Positions 17,283-27,500 of a DNA stretch of 64,000 bases are shown piece by piece (the stretch's first letter is position 1; the number at the start of each line of letters is the position of its first letter). Made by a program: the position numbers and the translations under genes. The stretch spans positions 81,684-145,683 of the forward strand of contig NZ_QZMN01000012.1 in NCBI RefSeq assembly GCF_003702705.1. Direction: 5' to 3'. The notes below the pieces were generated by a model, which was not told where the DNA came from, ran no database searches, and saw only the letters and a list, made by a program, of their open reading frames with translations. The stretch is from Ornithinimicrobium cerasi. Its GTDB lineage: Bacteria > Actinomycetota > Actinomycetes > Actinomycetales > Dermatophilaceae.

Positions 17283-18167
17283 ATGACAGCGGTGCGCCCC
17301 GACAGCGTCATCGACCTGCACACGCACTCGCTGTGCAGCGACGGACGCGAGCCGCCGGCCACCGTCGTGCGGGAGGCCGCCCGCGCGGGGGTGGACGTCA
17401 TGGCCCTCACCGACCACGACGTCGTCACGGGGTGGGCGGAGGCGGACGCGGCCGGCCGGGAGCTCGGCGTGTGCGTGGTCCCCGGGGTCGAGGTCTCCTG
17501 CAGCTGGCGCGGGGTCTCGGTGCACCTCCTGGCCTACCTCCCCGACCCCCAGGACCAGGCCCTGCGGGGGGAGCTCGAGGCGAGCCGCGCGAGCCGGGAG
17601 ACGCGGTTGCTGCGCATGGTGGACCTGCTCGCCGCGGACGGGTACCCGGTGAGCGCCGAGGAGGTGCTCGAGCTCGCCGGCCCCGGCGCCACCCTGGGGC
17701 GCCCGCACATCGCAGACGTGCTGGTGCGCAACGGCGTCTTCCCGGTCCGGGACCGCGCGTTCGAGAGCGTCCTGGCGGCGGACGGCCCCTACTACGTCTC
17801 GCACTACGCACCGTCCCCCGTCCGGGCCACCGAGCTGGTGCTCGCGGCCGGCGGGGTGCCGGTGATGGCCCACCCGTTCGCCAGCGCCCGTGGCCGGGTG
17901 GTGCCGGACGGGGTCGTCGAGGAGATGGCTGACGCCGGTCTGGCGGGCCTGGAGGTGGACCACCGCGACCACGGGCCCCACGAGCGGGAGCACGCCGCGC
18001 GGCTCGCGTCCCGGCTCGGGCTGCTGCGCACCGGGTCGAGCGACTACCACGGGTCGGGCAAGCCGAACCGGTTGGCGGAGAACACGACGCGGCCGCAGGT
18101 GCTGGAGCAGATCATCGCCGCAGGGACGGGACATCGGCTCCTGGGGGCCGGGCTCCGCCCGGGCTGA
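17283..18167 (+). CDS. PHP-domain phosphoesterase (nucleoside 3',5'-bisphosphate phosphatase/RNase AM-like)
   Basis: 294 residues. All PHP metal-binding motifs are present: DLHTHS (~11-16), LTDHD (~43), PGVEVS (~65), VMAHPF (~197) and SSDYHGSGKPN (~255). The central insertion (SRETRLLRMVDLLAADGYPVS, GRPHIADVLVRNG) matches the TrpH/YciV group, which dephosphorylates 3',5'-bisphosphate nucleosides and trims RNA 5' ends. The exact substrate is inferred. It is convergent with the DEAD-box gene, with no bases between their stops. Confidence 0.88.
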   Translation: MTAVRPDSVIDLHTHSLCSDGREPPATVVREAARAGVDVMALTDHDVVTGWAEADAAGRELGVCVVPGVEVSCSWRGVSVHLLAYLPDPQDQALRGELEASRASRETRLLRMVDLLAADGYPVSAEEVLELAGPGATLGRPHIADVLVRNGVFPVRDRAFESVLAADGPYYVSHYAPSPVRATELVLAAGGVPVMAHPFASARGRVVPDGVVEEMADAGLAGLEVDHRDHGPHEREHAARLASRLGLLRTGSSDYHGSGKPNRLAENTTRPQVLEQIIAAGTGHRLLGAGLRPG

Positions 18168-19670
18168 TCACTCGGAGGTCGAGGCGTCACCCGTCCGCGT
18201 GGTGCGACGACGACGGCGCGGCTTGGCCTGACGACGCTCGCCGGCGGCCGGCGATCCCGCGCCCTCGTCGGCGACTCGCGGGCGGTCGCGCTCACCCCTC
18301 GGTGCTGCTGCGCGACGACCGCCCCTGGCGTCACCCCGCGCTCCGTCACGGCCACCGCGACCTCCGGCGCGGTCGCCACGGGCCCGCTGCGGACCGCCGA
18401 GGTCCTCGAGCTCCTCGGCGGCCAGGCCCTGGTGCGTGCGCGCGGAGCGCGGCAACGTGCCGCTGGTGCCGGCCGGGATGGTCAGCTGCTCGAAGAAGTG
18501 CGCACTGGAGGAGTAGGTCTCCTCCGGCTCGGGGTAGCCCAGGTCGAGCGCCTTGTTGATCAGGCCCCACCTCGGCATGTCGTCCCAGTCGACGAAGGTG
18601 ACGGCGACGCCGGTGGCACCGGCCCGCCCGGTCCGTCCGATCCGGTGCAGGTAGGTCTTCTCGTCCTCGGGGCACTGGTAGTTGACGACGTGGGTCACGG
18701 CCTCGACGTCGATGCCGCGGGCCGCGACGTCGGTGGCCACCAGGACGTCGACCTTGTCGCTGCGGAACGCCCGGAGCGCCTGTTCCCGCGCCCCCTGTCC
18801 CAGGTCGCCGTGGATCGCGGCCGCAGCGAAGCCGCGGTCGGCGAGCTCGTCGGCGACCTTGGAGGCGGTGCGCTTGGTCCGCGTGAAGACGATGGTGCGG
18901 CCCCGTCCCTCGGCCTGCAGCAGGCGGGCCACCATCTCGACCTTGTCCATCGCGTGGGCCCGGTAGACGAACTGCTCGACGGCGGCGACCGTGTGACCCT
19001 CGCCGTCCTCCGTCATCGCCCGGATGTGCGTCGGCTGCGTCATGTACTGACGGGCGAGCGAGACGACGGCGCCGGGCATCGTGGCGCTGAACAGCATGGT
19101 GTGACGCCCGGCGGGGGTCAGTGCCAGCAGCTTCTCGACGTCCGGGAGGAACCCGAGGTCGAGCATCTCGTCGGCCTCGTCGAGCACGACCGTGCGGGCG
19201 TGGGCGAGGGACAGGTGCCCCTTCCCGGCGAGGTCCAGGAGCCGTCCCGGGGTGCCGACCACGACCTCGACGCCGCGCAGCAGCGTCTCGATCTGGGGCT
19301 CGTAGGCGCGGCCGCCGTAGACGGTCAGGACGCGCACGCCCCGGTGTGACCCCGCCTTCTGCAGGTCCGAGGAGACCTGGACGGCGAGCTCACGGGTGGG
19401 GGCCACGACCAGGGCCTGCGGAGCACCCGGGCGTTCCAGTGCGGCATACCCCGGGTCCGCGGGCGCGAGCACGTTGTGCAGGAGCGGGAGGCCGAAGCCG
19501 AGGGTCTTGCCGGTGCCGGTCTTGGCCTGGCCGATGATGTCGTGGCGGGCCAGGGCGACCGGGAGGGTCATCGCCTGGATGGGGAAGGGGTGGGTGATCC
19601 CCTGCTCGGCGATGGCGCGCACGAGGTCGGGGTGGATGCCGAAGTCGGCGAAGGTGCGGGTCTCCTGCAC
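18168..19670 (-). CDS. DEAD-box ATP-dependent RNA helicase
   Basis: 500 residues. Q motif (GITHPFPIQ, ~24-32), Walker A AKTGTGKT (49-56), DEAD in VLDEADEML (~165), SAT in LFSATMP, and HRIGRTGRAG in the second RecA domain are all present. The last ~110 residues are a Gly/Arg-rich basic tail that probably binds RNA. Its likely role is structured-RNA remodelling in ribosome assembly or cold adaptation (inference). Start is GTG 19670. The 269 bp upstream hold no gene that I can see, only GC-rich inverted repeats that may form a structured leader. Confidence 0.93.
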   Translation of the reverse strand: MQETRTFADFGIHPDLVRAIAEQGITHPFPIQAMTLPVALARHDIIGQAKTGTGKTLGFGLPLLHNVLAPADPGYAALERPGAPQALVVAPTRELAVQVSSDLQKAGSHRGVRVLTVYGGRAYEPQIETLLRGVEVVVGTPGRLLDLAGKGHLSLAHARTVVLDEADEMLDLGFLPDVEKLLALTPAGRHTMLFSATMPGAVVSLARQYMTQPTHIRAMTEDGEGHTVAAVEQFVYRAHAMDKVEMVARLLQAEGRGRTIVFTRTKRTASKVADELADRGFAAAAIHGDLGQGAREQALRAFRSDKVDVLVATDVAARGIDVEAVTHVVNYQCPEDEKTYLHRIGRTGRAGATGVAVTFVDWDDMPRWGLINKALDLGYPEPEETYSSSAHFFEQLTIPAGTSGTLPRSARTHQGLAAEELEDLGGPQRARGDRAGGRGGRDGARGDARGGRRAAAPRGERDRPRVADEGAGSPAAGERRQAKPRRRRRTTRTGDASTSE

Positions 19671-19884
19671 GGGGTTCTCACGATCGGGTCGAAGGGTCCG
19701 GGCGCGCGTCAGGGCTGCGCCGGGCTCGCGGGCCGATCGGGAACGTCCTTGTGGAGTGGCCGGGCGACGCGCCCGACCTGTGCAACCGCAGCGAAAGCGG
19801 CCGACCGGTCACCGGTGAACCCCTCCAGCGTACCGGAGTCCGGTCCCGCGCCCCGCCCGAGACAGGCCCGGCCCAGGACAGCAC

Positions 19885-19920
19885 GACGGCGCGGCCTCCC
19901 GTCAGGGAGTCCGCGCCGTC
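19885..19920 (-). terminator. Intrinsic terminator after glsB-like gene
   Basis: GACGGCGCGG (19885-19894) pairs with CCGCGCCGTC (19911-19920), and CTCCC with GGGAG inside, giving a long hairpin 20 bp beyond the stop of the minus-strand gene at 19940. Confidence 0.7.
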
Positions 19921-19939
19921 GGTCAGGCGTCGGTGCGCG

Positions 19940-20221
19940 TCAGCGGTTGACGGCGCGGTTCCCGCCGCGACGGGTCACCGCGATGTAGGCCGCGACGGCC
20001 ACGATCGCGAAGATGGTGCCGAGGATGAGGCCCCAGAAGCTGAACTGCTCCCCCTCGGTGCCGAGGAACTGGGCACCCACCCAGGCGCCGACGAGCGAGC
20101 CCACGGCACCCAGGAGGATGGTCACGGGGATCGACAGGTTCTGGTCACCCGGCAGGATGAGACGAGCGAGCGGGCCGACGATGCAGCCCACGATGAGGGC
20201 GACAATGATGGTCCAAAGCAT
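19940..20221 (-). CDS. GlsB/YeaQ/YmgE-family stress-response membrane protein
   Basis: 93 residues with three hydrophobic helices. The family pattern is clear: IVALIVGCIVGPLARLILPGDQ, then VTILLGAVGSLVGAW and a third helix before a short basic end. These small membrane proteins are linked to stress resistance without a known mechanism. AAAGG precedes the ATG by about 9 nt. The 148 bp between this gene and DUF3107 are AT-richer than average and contain a TTGGCA box, but I cannot define a full promoter. Confidence 0.9.
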   Translation of the reverse strand: MLWTIIVALIVGCIVGPLARLILPGDQNLSIPVTILLGAVGSLVGAWVGAQFLGTEGEQFSFWGLILGTIFAIVAVAAYIAVTRRGGNRAVNR

Positions 20222-20369
20222 GTGCGTGACCTTTCACGTATTCGATGACGGAGGGCGTTTCCTCCGGCGGGCGCCCACGCTGAAGCGCAGGCACCACGTT
20301 GTGCAACAGGAGTCACGCTAGTGCCAACAGGGGAGTTGCGCCAAGCCAACCCACCCCGGGCGGGTCTCG

Positions 20370-20597
20370 TCAGCGGGTGCCGAAGCCGACCCGGCCCTTC
20401 TCCTGGGCGCCGATCTCGACATACGCGAGGGCCGCGGTCGGCACGAGCACGGTGCGCCCCTTGTCGTCCTCGAGCTCGATGAGGGGGCTGCCGTTGCTCA
20501 TGGCCTCGGTGACGGCCGAGCGGACCTGCTGCGGGGTGCTGTCAGACTCGAACGCGACCTCGCGGGCGACGTTCCGGACGCCGATGCGGACCTCCAC
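20370..20597 (-). CDS. DUF3107 small conserved protein
   Basis: 75 residues from a GTG preceded by AGGAGG. It matches the actinobacterial DUF3107 family over its whole length: VRIGVRNVAREVAFESD, an ELEDDKGRTVLVPTAALAYVEIG core and an RVGFG end. The mycobacterial homologue (TB9.4) also lies beside a TetR gene. Function unknown. Confidence 0.93.
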   Translation of the reverse strand: MEVRIGVRNVAREVAFESDSTPQQVRSAVTEAMSNGSPLIELEDDKGRTVLVPTAALAYVEIGAQEKGRVGFGTR

Positions 20598-20637
20598 TGT
20601 TCCTCCTGGGCTGGTGGGGACGGTTGTCGCCCCGAGG

Positions 20638-21309
20638 TTATCCCGCCCCGTCGTCGCCTCCGGACACCGCGTCCGCCGCGCCGCCCGTCTGCGGGACGTG
20701 ACCGATGCCGCGCCAGACCAGCGTGCGCAGCAGGTCGATGGCCTGCCGGCGGGACACGGGCGAGCGCGACTCGTACCAGTGCCGCGCGACCGTCTGCACC
20801 TGGCTGCTGATGGCCCATCCGAGCAGCGCCGCCTCCTCCCACCCCAGGTCGGTCTCGTCCTGGATCACGCGACCGATCGCCTCGGCGCACCCCCGCTGCG
20901 CCTGCTCGAGGATCCGCGCCACCGAGGGCTCTCCACCCATGTCGGAGGCCATGATGAGGGGGTAGCCGGAGCCGGGTCGGTCGACGAACTCGAAGAACGA
21001 CTGCAGGCTGGCGGCGATGCGCAGCTCGTTCTCGGTGGTGGAGGCCAGGGCCACCCGCACGGTGTCGACGACGTCGTCCCGGACCCGCTCGGCGAGGGCG
21101 ACGTAGAGGTCGAGCTTGCTGTCGAAGTGCTGGTACAGCACCGGCTTGGAGACGCCGGCGCGATCGGCGATGTCGTCCATGGCCGTGGCGTGGTAGCCAT
21201 GCTCGGAGAAGGCGGCGAGCGCGGCCTCCAGGAGGAGTGCGCGTCGCTCGTCCCGTGGCAGGCGCACCCGCGGGGGCGTCGGGACGTCCGCGTCGGCCGA
21301 TGTGGCCAC
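20638..21309 (-). CDS. TetR/AcrR-family transcriptional regulator
   Basis: 223 residues. The N-terminal helix-turn-helix (about 20-65) has LLLEAALAAFSEHGYHATAMDDIA and GVSKPVLYQHFDSKLDLYVAL. The C-terminal ligand domain is the TetR_C type with WYESRSPVSRRQAIDLLRTLVWRG near its end. Start GTG 21309 has AGGAGGAG 5 nt upstream. It is divergent from adnA and precedes DUF3107 on the same strand by 40 bp. The counterpart in M. tuberculosis is the Rv3208-type regulator. Ligand and targets are unknown. Confidence 0.92.
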   Translation of the reverse strand: MATSADADVPTPPRVRLPRDERRALLLEAALAAFSEHGYHATAMDDIADRAGVSKPVLYQHFDSKLDLYVALAERVRDDVVDTVRVALASTTENELRIAASLQSFFEFVDRPGSGYPLIMASDMGGEPSVARILEQAQRGCAEAIGRVIQDETDLGWEEAALLGWAISSQVQTVARHWYESRSPVSRRQAIDLLRTLVWRGIGHVPQTGGAADAVSGGDDGAG

Positions 21310-21417
21310 TGCTCCTCCTAGGCTCGGCTGGGAGGAATGATAGGCCGCGGCGTGCGGCGGGGCCCGTGGGACGGGCCGCGCGGCTGCCCTGTCGGTGCGC
21401 GGTGATGAGATGGGGGT

Positions 21418-24400
21418 ATGTCCTCGGCCGGCTCCGCGCAGCAGCTCCGCCCGGACGACCCTGCGCAGGAGCGCGTCCTGACCCATCGGGGAGGGACGCT
21501 GCTGGTCCTCGGGTCGCCGGGCAGCGGCAAGACGTCCACGGTGGTCCGGCACGTCCAGGCGCGGGTGCTCCAGGACGGTCTGCCACCGGACTCCTGTCTG
21601 GTCCTGGGTCCGACCCGTCAGGCCGCGGCGCTGCTGCGCGCCAGGATCGGGCGTGGCCTCGGGCTGACCTTCTCCCAGCCCCTCGCGCGCACCCCCTCCT
21701 CCCTGGCGTTCGCGGTGCTGCGCCTGGCGGCCGCCGGGACCGGCGAACCGCTCCCGCGCCTCCTGTCCGGCGCCGAGCAGGACGTCATCCTGCGTGAGCT
21801 GCTGGCGGGGCACGCACAGGACGGCGGCGGCCCGGGGTGGCCGCAGCAGCTCACCGCCGCACTGCCGACCGCGGGGTTCCGGGCCCAGCTGCGCGACCTC
21901 CTCATGCGCGCGGTCGAGCACGGGCTGGAACCCGCCGACCTCTCCCGGTTCGGGGTGGAGCACGGCCGCCCGGAGTGGGAGGCGGCTGCCGCGGTCCTGG
22001 CGGAGTACGACGAGGTGACCGCGCTCTCGGAGCCGGGCAGCTACGACCCGGCGTGGATCTGCACCGCCGCCGCGGACGCGCTGGAGGAGGACTCCCGGCT
22101 GCTGGCCGACGTCCGTGCCCGGGTCCGGGTGATCGTCGTGGACGACGCCCAGGAGCTCACCGCCTCGGCCGCCCGGCTGCTGCGGGTCATCCACGCGCCC
22201 GGGACGGACACCCTGCTCGTGGGTGACCCGGACTCCTCGGTGCTCGGTTTCCGGGGAGCCGTGGCAGGTCGGTTCGTCGAGCTGGCCGCCCACCTCGCCG
22301 CCCCGCACGCACCCGTCACCGTCGCGTTGCGCACCCGGCACCGTGGCGGGCCGGCGCTGGCCGTCGTGCAGGCCTCCGTCGCCGAGAGGATCGGGGTGAC
22401 CGGCGGAACCGGCCACCGCCGTCCGTCGCCGGTCGGGTGCACCGGCGAGGCTGTCGAGGTGGCGGTCGCCCGCAGCGGCCCGCAGGAGAGCGCCTACGTC
22501 GCCCGGTGGCTGCGGACGGCGCACCTGCGCGACGGCGTGCCCTGGGGCAGGATGGCCGTCCTGGCGCGCTCGGGGGCGCAGCAGGAGGCTGTCCGTCGGG
22601 CACTCGCCAACGGCGGGGTGCCCGTCCGCGTCGACCGGTCGGGGACGCCGCTCGGGCACGACCCCGCAGTGGCCCCCCTCCTCACGGCCTTCGACGTCGT
22701 GACCAGAGGACCGGGGCAGCCGTGGCGGGCCACCCCGGAGGAGACGGTCTCTCTCCTCACGGGGCCCTGGGGGCAGGTGGACCCGGTGCACCTGCGGCGT
22801 CTGCGCCGCCGCCTCCGCGCCTCCGAGCTGGCGGCCGGGGGAGACCGGGCCGCCGACGACGTCCTCGCGGAGCTGCTCTCCGACCCCGGGCTGCGCATCA
22901 CCACCCCCGCCGACATCCATCCCGACCTGGCCCCGGTGGTCCGTGTCGGCGCCGTCATCGAGGCCGGTCGCGCCGCGGCGGGCACGGACCCGTCCGGGTC
23001 GGCCGAGGACATCCTCTGGGCCCTGTGGGACGCCACCGGCCTGGCGGGCACCTGGGCCGCCCAGGCGCTCGCGGGGGGCGCTCTCGGCGCGCGCGCCGAC
23101 CGGGACCTCGACGCGGTGCTCGTCCTGTTCGGCGCGGCCGCGTCGTACGTCGAACGGCTGCCCGGAAGCAGGGCGCGCGGCTTCCTCGACCACGTCCGCA
23201 GCGCCGAGGTCGCCGCGGACACTCTCGTCGTCGGCGCCCGGACGGGAGAGGCGGTCGAGGTGCTGACCCCCCAGGGAGCGGCGGGCCGTGAGTGGAGTCA
23301 CGTGGCCGTCGTCGGGGTGCAGGACGGGGTCTGGCCGGATCTGCGCCTCCGCGACACGCTGCTCGGTGCCGAGGCTCTGGTGGCGGCGCTGGCCGGCGGA
23401 CCGACGGGTGGACCCGAGGCGGTCCGGGCGTCCCAGTCCCAGGTGCGTGCGGACGAGCTGCGTCAGTTCCACGTCGCCGTCACCCGGGCCGACCGGCAGC
23501 TGCTCGTCACGGCCGTGGCCAGCACCGAGGACCAGCCGTCGGCGTTCCTCGACCTGGTCGACCCCGGCCACCGCGAGCGTCCTCCGGTGGACGTCCCTCC
23601 TGCGCTGACTCTCCGGGGCCTGGTCGGCCAGGTGCGTCGCGAGGCGGTCCTCGCCCATCGAGAGGGACGGCGGGCCGAGCGGGACGCCGCCGTCGACGCC
23701 CTCCTCCGGCTGGCCGACGCGGGGGTCCCCGGGGCGGACCCCCAGCGGTGGTGGGACACCCTGGAGGTGTCGGCGGATCGTGACCTCGTCCCGCGCGGCC
23801 CGGTCAGGGTCTCTCCCTCGCAGGTCCAGACCTACCTGGACTGCGCGCTGAGGTGGTTCCTCACCACGCGGGGCGCGGACACCGGTGAGGCGACGCGGGC
23901 GGAGATCGGAACGCTGGTCCACGACGTGGTCGCGACCCGGCCGGAGGGGGATGCGGTCACCCTGGTCGCCGAGCTTGAGCGCCGCTGGCCCGAGCTGGGA
24001 CTGCCGGCGGGCTGGATCGGCGACAAGCAGCTCCAGGGGGCACGGCGGATGGTGGAGCGCTTCGCCGCCTACGTCGCCGAGGCGGCGGGCGAGGGGCGGG
24101 TCCTGCTGGGGACCGAGCTCGACCTGCGCGTGCGGGTCCCGGCCGCCGGCGAGGGGGAGCGGGACGTCCTCATCACCGGTCAGGTCGACCGGCTGGAGCA
24201 GGACGCCGAGGGGCGTCTCGTGGTCCTCGACCTGAAGACCAGCGGGACCAAACCCTCCAAGGACGAGATCCGCACCCACGCCCAGCTCGGCGCCTACCAG
24301 GTGGCGGTGGAGGAGGGGGCTTTCCACGGGACCGCGGCCGGGCGGAGCGGGGGCGCCCAGCTCGTCAACCTCGGCACCCCCGAGCGGCAGCTCACCCAGG

Positions 24401-24573
24401 TACAACCCGCAGTGGAGGAGGCTGACGATCCGGGCTGGGCGCACGCGATGCTGCGCCGTGCCGCGGCGGGGATGGCGGGTCAGCACTTCCCCGCCCAGGA
24501 TCTCGGGCAGCGGTGCCGGCGCTGCCCCGCACGCTTCTGCTGTCCCCTCCAGCCCGAGGGGCAGCAGCGATGA
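21418..24573 (+). CDS. adnA: AdnA subunit of the AdnAB helicase-nuclease
   Basis: 1051 residues. With AdnB it resects double-strand breaks in actinobacteria. The N-terminal UvrD-like motor has Walker A LVLGSPGSGKTST (~29-41) and motif II IVVDDAQEL, where the usual DExQ reads DDAQ. The C-terminal RecB-family nuclease has LVVLDLKTSGTKP. A Cys in TYLDCALRWF (~809) and a C-terminal RCRRCPARFCCP cluster look like the four-cysteine Fe-S staple of AddB-type nucleases. In mycobacteria the AdnA motor is dispensable and AdnB leads. TGAGAT lies 6 nt before the ATG. The stop overlaps adnB by 4 bp. Confidence 0.93.
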   Translation: MSSAGSAQQLRPDDPAQERVLTHRGGTLLVLGSPGSGKTSTVVRHVQARVLQDGLPPDSCLVLGPTRQAAALLRARIGRGLGLTFSQPLARTPSSLAFAVLRLAAAGTGEPLPRLLSGAEQDVILRELLAGHAQDGGGPGWPQQLTAALPTAGFRAQLRDLLMRAVEHGLEPADLSRFGVEHGRPEWEAAAAVLAEYDEVTALSEPGSYDPAWICTAAADALEEDSRLLADVRARVRVIVVDDAQELTASAARLLRVIHAPGTDTLLVGDPDSSVLGFRGAVAGRFVELAAHLAAPHAPVTVALRTRHRGGPALAVVQASVAERIGVTGGTGHRRPSPVGCTGEAVEVAVARSGPQESAYVARWLRTAHLRDGVPWGRMAVLARSGAQQEAVRRALANGGVPVRVDRSGTPLGHDPAVAPLLTAFDVVTRGPGQPWRATPEETVSLLTGPWGQVDPVHLRRLRRRLRASELAAGGDRAADDVLAELLSDPGLRITTPADIHPDLAPVVRVGAVIEAGRAAAGTDPSGSAEDILWALWDATGLAGTWAAQALAGGALGARADRDLDAVLVLFGAAASYVERLPGSRARGFLDHVRSAEVAADTLVVGARTGEAVEVLTPQGAAGREWSHVAVVGVQDGVWPDLRLRDTLLGAEALVAALAGGPTGGPEAVRASQSQVRADELRQFHVAVTRADRQLLVTAVASTEDQPSAFLDLVDPGHRERPPVDVPPALTLRGLVGQVRREAVLAHREGRRAERDAAVDALLRLADAGVPGADPQRWWDTLEVSADRDLVPRGPVRVSPSQVQTYLDCALRWFLTTRGADTGEATRAEIGTLVHDVVATRPEGDAVTLVAELERRWPELGLPAGWIGDKQLQGARRMVERFAAYVAEAAGEGRVLLGTELDLRVRVPAAGEGERDVLITGQVDRLEQDAEGRLVVLDLKTSGTKPSKDEIRTHAQLGAYQVAVEEGAFHGTAAGRSGGAQLVNLGTPERQLTQVQPAVEEADDPGWAHAMLRRAAAGMAGQHFPAQDLGQRCRRCPARFCCPLQPEGQQR

Positions 24574-27500
24574 CGCCCGGCCTGCGCTACGGAGCGGACG
24601 AGCTCGCCGACCTGCTCGGCACGCACCGCCCGACACCGGAGCAGCGCGCCGTCATCGAGGCACCACTGACCCCGGTGGTCGTCGTGGCGGGGGCGGGCTC
24701 GGGCAAGACCGAGACCATGGCTTCCAGGGTGATCTGGCTGATCGCCAACGGGGTCGTCCGGCCCCAGGAGGTTCTCGGCCTGACCTTCACGCGCAAGGCC
24801 GCGTTGGAGCTGTCAGCGCGGCTGGCCGACAAGCTCGCCCGGCTCGGGCGGGCGGGGGTCCCGGTCGCCGACGCCGGTCCTGGCCTCGAGGCCTTCGACC
24901 TCCCGACCGTGTCGACCTATCACGCCTACGCCGGTCGACTGGTCAGCGAGCACGGACTGCGCCTGGGCGTGGAGCCCGACGCCCGCTTGCTGTCGGAGGC
25001 CGCCTGCTGGCAGCTGGCCCACGAGGTGGTGGCCGCCTACCCGGGCGACATGAGCGCGATGGACCTCCAACCGTCCACCGTCGTCCGCGCCGTGGTCTCC
25101 CTCGCCGGCGAGCTCGGGGAGCACCTCGTGGACCCGGCGGACGTCCTCGACTGGCTCGGCCGGGTGGAGGGCCACCTGCGGTCCCTCCCCGGCGCCGACG
25201 GCCGGAAGCCGAAGGTCGTCGGTCAGCAGCTCGCGGACACCCTGCGCCGTCAGTCGCTGGTCTACCCCCTTGTCCAGGCCTACCGCGCTGCCAAGGCGGA
25301 GAGGGGGGCCCTCGACTTCGGTGACCAGATGGCCCTCGCCGCCCGCCTCGCCCGGGACGTCCCCGACGTCGCCCAGTCCGAGCGGATCCGCTACCGGGCA
25401 GTGCTCCTGGACGAGTTCCAGGACACCTCCGAGGCACAGATGGTGCTGATGTCGGCGCTCTTCGCGGGCGAGGACCTGCCGGTCACCGCAGTCGGCGACC
25501 CCCACCAGTCGATCTACGGCTGGCGCGGCGCCAGCGCCACCACCCTGACCCGGTTCCCGCACGAGTTCGCCGTGGGGGGCCGGGCTACCCCGGTGCTGCA
25601 CCTGAGCACCTCGTGGCGCAACGACGACGCGGTCCTCGCCGCGGCCAACGCCGTCGCCGAGCCGCTCCGGAGCGGTGCGCCGATCCCCGTCCGGACGCTG
25701 CGGTCGCGGGACGGTGCGGGTCCGGGTCAGGTGGAGGTCGCCCGGTTGGTCGACCACGTCACGGAGGCCGAGCACGTCGCAGCCTGGGTCGGCGAGCAGT
25801 GGGGCAGACCCGGGGCACGGTCCGCGGCGGTGCTGTGCCGAGCCCGCGCGCAGTTCCCCACCGTGGTGGACGCGCTGCGACGCCAGGGTCTTCCGGTGGA
25901 GGTCGTCGGGCTCGGTGGTCTGCTCGACACCCCCGAGGTGCTGGATCTCGTGGCCCTGCTGTGGGTGGCCCAGGAGCCGACGAGGGGTGACCAGGTGATG
26001 CGGCTCATCACGGGTCCGGTATGCCGACTGGGCGCCGCTGACGTCGACGCTCTCTGGGCGTGGGTCCGGGAACCCGGTCGGGAGGTCGTGCGCGCCATCC
26101 CCCGCGAGCACGCCGCGGTGCTGGCGGAGGCGCTGGAGTCTCCGCCACCCTCCTCGTGGGCCGACGCCGCCGGACGGCGCCTGAGCCCGGAGGCGGGGGC
26201 GCGCCTGGCGTGGTTGGCGGGGGTCGTGCGACGGGTGCGTCGACTCGTCGGCCTGCCTCTGCCCGACCTGCTCATGGAGGCTGAGCGGCTGCTGGGCCTG
26301 GACCTGGAGGTGGCGGCAGACCCGGACCTGCACCCCACCTGGGGGCGCGCCCAGCTCGACGCCCTGGTCGACGTCGCGGCGGGCTACGCGGCGGGTGCCG
26401 ACCGGGTGAGCCTGGGCGGCTTCCTGGACTGGCTGGACGCCGCGAGGGAGCACGAGCGCGGCCTGGAGGGGGTGGAGGTGCCCGAGCTGGCCGAGGTGAG
26501 CGTCGACGCCTCCCGGGTCCAGGTGCTGACGGTCCACGCCGCCAAGGGCCTGGAGTGGGACCTGGTCGCGGTCCCCGGGCTGGTCGAGGGCACCTTCCCG
26601 TCCACGTCGGTCCGTGCCAGCCACGACGGGTCCGGGTGGCGCACCGGCGAGCCGAAGGACCGGGGGTGGCTGACCGGCATCGGCCGGCTGCCCACCCCGC
26701 TCCGGGGCGACCGGGAGGGGCGCCCCACCCTGGGGTGGCTCTCCGTCGCGGACACCCACGAGCTGCACTCCGCCGTCGAACGCCTGGCCGACGAGGGTGG
26801 GCAGTTCGCGGTGTCCGAGGAGCGTCGACTGGCCTACGTCGCCCTCACCCGCGCCCGGAGCCGGATGCTGCTGACGGCGCCGGTGTGGTCCACGGGTAAG
26901 ACTCCCCGGGTGACGTCGCGCTTCCTCGAGGAGGTGCGCCTGAGCGACGAGGTGCGTCGGCGTGCCTGGGCGCCGATGCCCGACCCCGGCGACCCGGAGC
27001 AGAACCAGAACCCTCGCCTGCTGGAGGAGAGCACCGCACCCTGGCCGGTGCAGCCGCAGGCGCGTCGGCAGGTGGTGCGGGACGTGGCGGCCGCGCTCGT
27101 GGCGGCCCGCTCCGCGGGCACGGAGGCCTCCGCGCCGGGCACCGGTCCCTGGGACGACCTCGTGGAGCTCCTGCTCACCGAGCGGGCCGAGGCGAGAGGC
27201 GCGGCAGGGCTGCCCGCGGCCCCCGACTCCCTCTCGACATCGGCCGTCGTGGAGCTCGCCGGGGACCCGCAGGCCTACCTCACCCGGCTGCGCAGACCCC
27301 TGCCCTCCCCGCCCGCACCCCACGCGCGCCTGGGCACGGCCTTCCACGCCTGGGTGGAGCAGCACTACTCCACGCCGGTCCTGGTCGATCTCGACGAGCT
27401 CGTCACCGGCGACCTCGAGCTGGATCCGGAGGAGGACCTCGAGGTCCTGCAACGCCACTTCCTGGCCAGCGAGTGGGCCGACCGCTCACCCACGGACGTC

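Noticed and set aside
20638-24636. A 1332-codon minus-strand open frame across adnA
   Set aside because: Only the last 223 codons (TetR) are a real protein. The rest is antisense to adnA, low in complexity and rich in Arg, Gly, Pro and His, as expected from a GC-rich shadow frame.
24813-27458. An 881-codon antisense frame inside adnB
   Set aside because: Composition is typical of shadow frames and the plus-strand helicase-nuclease is certain.
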